Shown piece after piece: positions 5,783 through 5,822 of a stretch of 5,822 nt of DNA. Under the pieces are notes generated by a model. The model was not told the origin of the DNA and did not search any database. It saw only the letters and a list, made by a program, of their open reading frames with translations. The DNA lies in assembly GCA_017416635.1 (NCBI GenBank), contig JAFQBQ010000133.1:1-5822 (forward strand), written 5' to 3'. The DNA is from Alphaproteobacteria bacterium. GTDB lineage: Bacteria > Pseudomonadota > Alphaproteobacteria > UBA3830. Both the position numbers and the translations under genes were made by a program. Position 1 is the stretch's first letter. Each line of letters opens with the position of its first letter.

Positions 5783-5822
5783 AACATAATCAAAATTAGT
5801 AGGAGAACCCGATTGACGCAGC
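5774..5822 (-). CDS. Possible 3' end of an upstream operon gene (partial, off the right edge)
   Basis: One minus-strand frame is open from 5821 to a TAA at 5776-5774 and would encode LRQSGSPTNFDYVGE. The stop lies two bases before the ATG of AGCS copy A. Its last codons contain that gene's GGAG, the same arrangement seen at the next two junctions. Fifteen codons prove little, and a second frame stops at 5798. The alternative is an untranslated leader or promoter region. I do not recognise a product. Confidence 0.3.
   Translation of the reverse strand, partial: LRQSGSPTNFDYVGE
5779..5782 (-). promoter_or_regulatory. Ribosome binding site of AGCS copy A
   Basis: GGAG on the minus strand lies seven bases before ATG 5771, the same spacing as in copy B. 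It confirms the start chosen for copy A. Confidence 0.65.

Noticed and set aside
5785..5822. Minus-strand promoter directly upstream of AGCS copy A
   Set aside because: AT-rich hexamers such as GATTAT are present, but I find no convincing -35 box at proper spacing. The region may be coding for an upstream gene, so the operon promoter probably lies beyond the window.

Overview
The window holds four complete genes and one possible fragment. They belong to a moderately AT-rich bacterium: I counted about 43-44% GC in samples of the helicase and transporter genes. The best taxonomic clue is the helicase. Its wording around motifs II-IV ([37 protein letters not shown]) and its end (QWQANSPSRFLSEL) match what I remember of alphaproteobacterial UvrD proteins. 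A low-GC alphaproteobacterium (host-associated or gut type) is therefore my tentative placement. This is recall, not a search result.

Layout. Positions 1-61 hold a promoter-like element and a ribosome binding site. Positions 62-1978 (+) encode a UvrD/PcrA-type superfamily 1 helicase that starts at GTG and lacks the extra C-terminal domain of E. coli UvrD. Positions 1979-2064 are a short convergent intergenic gap full of small inverted repeats, probably a weak shared terminator. From 2065 to the right edge everything is on the minus strand and reads right to left. First comes a possible tail of an unseen gene (5774-5822), then AGCS-family sodium:amino-acid symporter copy A (4371-5771), AGCS copy B (3008-4393), and an HSL-type (family IV) alpha/beta hydrolase (2065-3027). 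The last three overlap by 23 and 20 bases, and each has its Shine-Dalgarno sequence inside the coding end of the gene before it. They are therefore very likely one translationally coupled operon.

The two transporters are a tandem duplication with a 1378-base period. The proteins align without gaps over 446 residues with 65 differences (85% identity by my count). The duplicated unit includes the ribosome binding site, and the copies diverge completely after the shared EIIEET residues. Identical DNA tracts of 50, 39 and 34 bases sit in the first quarter of the genes. Both copies depart from the classical AGCS signature in the same places.

Working together, the minus-strand operon probably imports small neutral amino acids with a cation through two diverged but similar carriers, and carries a cytoplasmic ester or amide hydrolase of unknown substrate. 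The hydrolase is more AT-rich (36% GC over 900 counted bases) than its neighbours. The helicase is an unrelated housekeeping DNA repair gene facing the operon tail to tail. I see no tRNA, rRNA, CRISPR array, insertion sequence or toxin-antitoxin pair, and no clear novel multi-gene system. The duplicated transporter pair with its hydrolase is the most unusual thing here.
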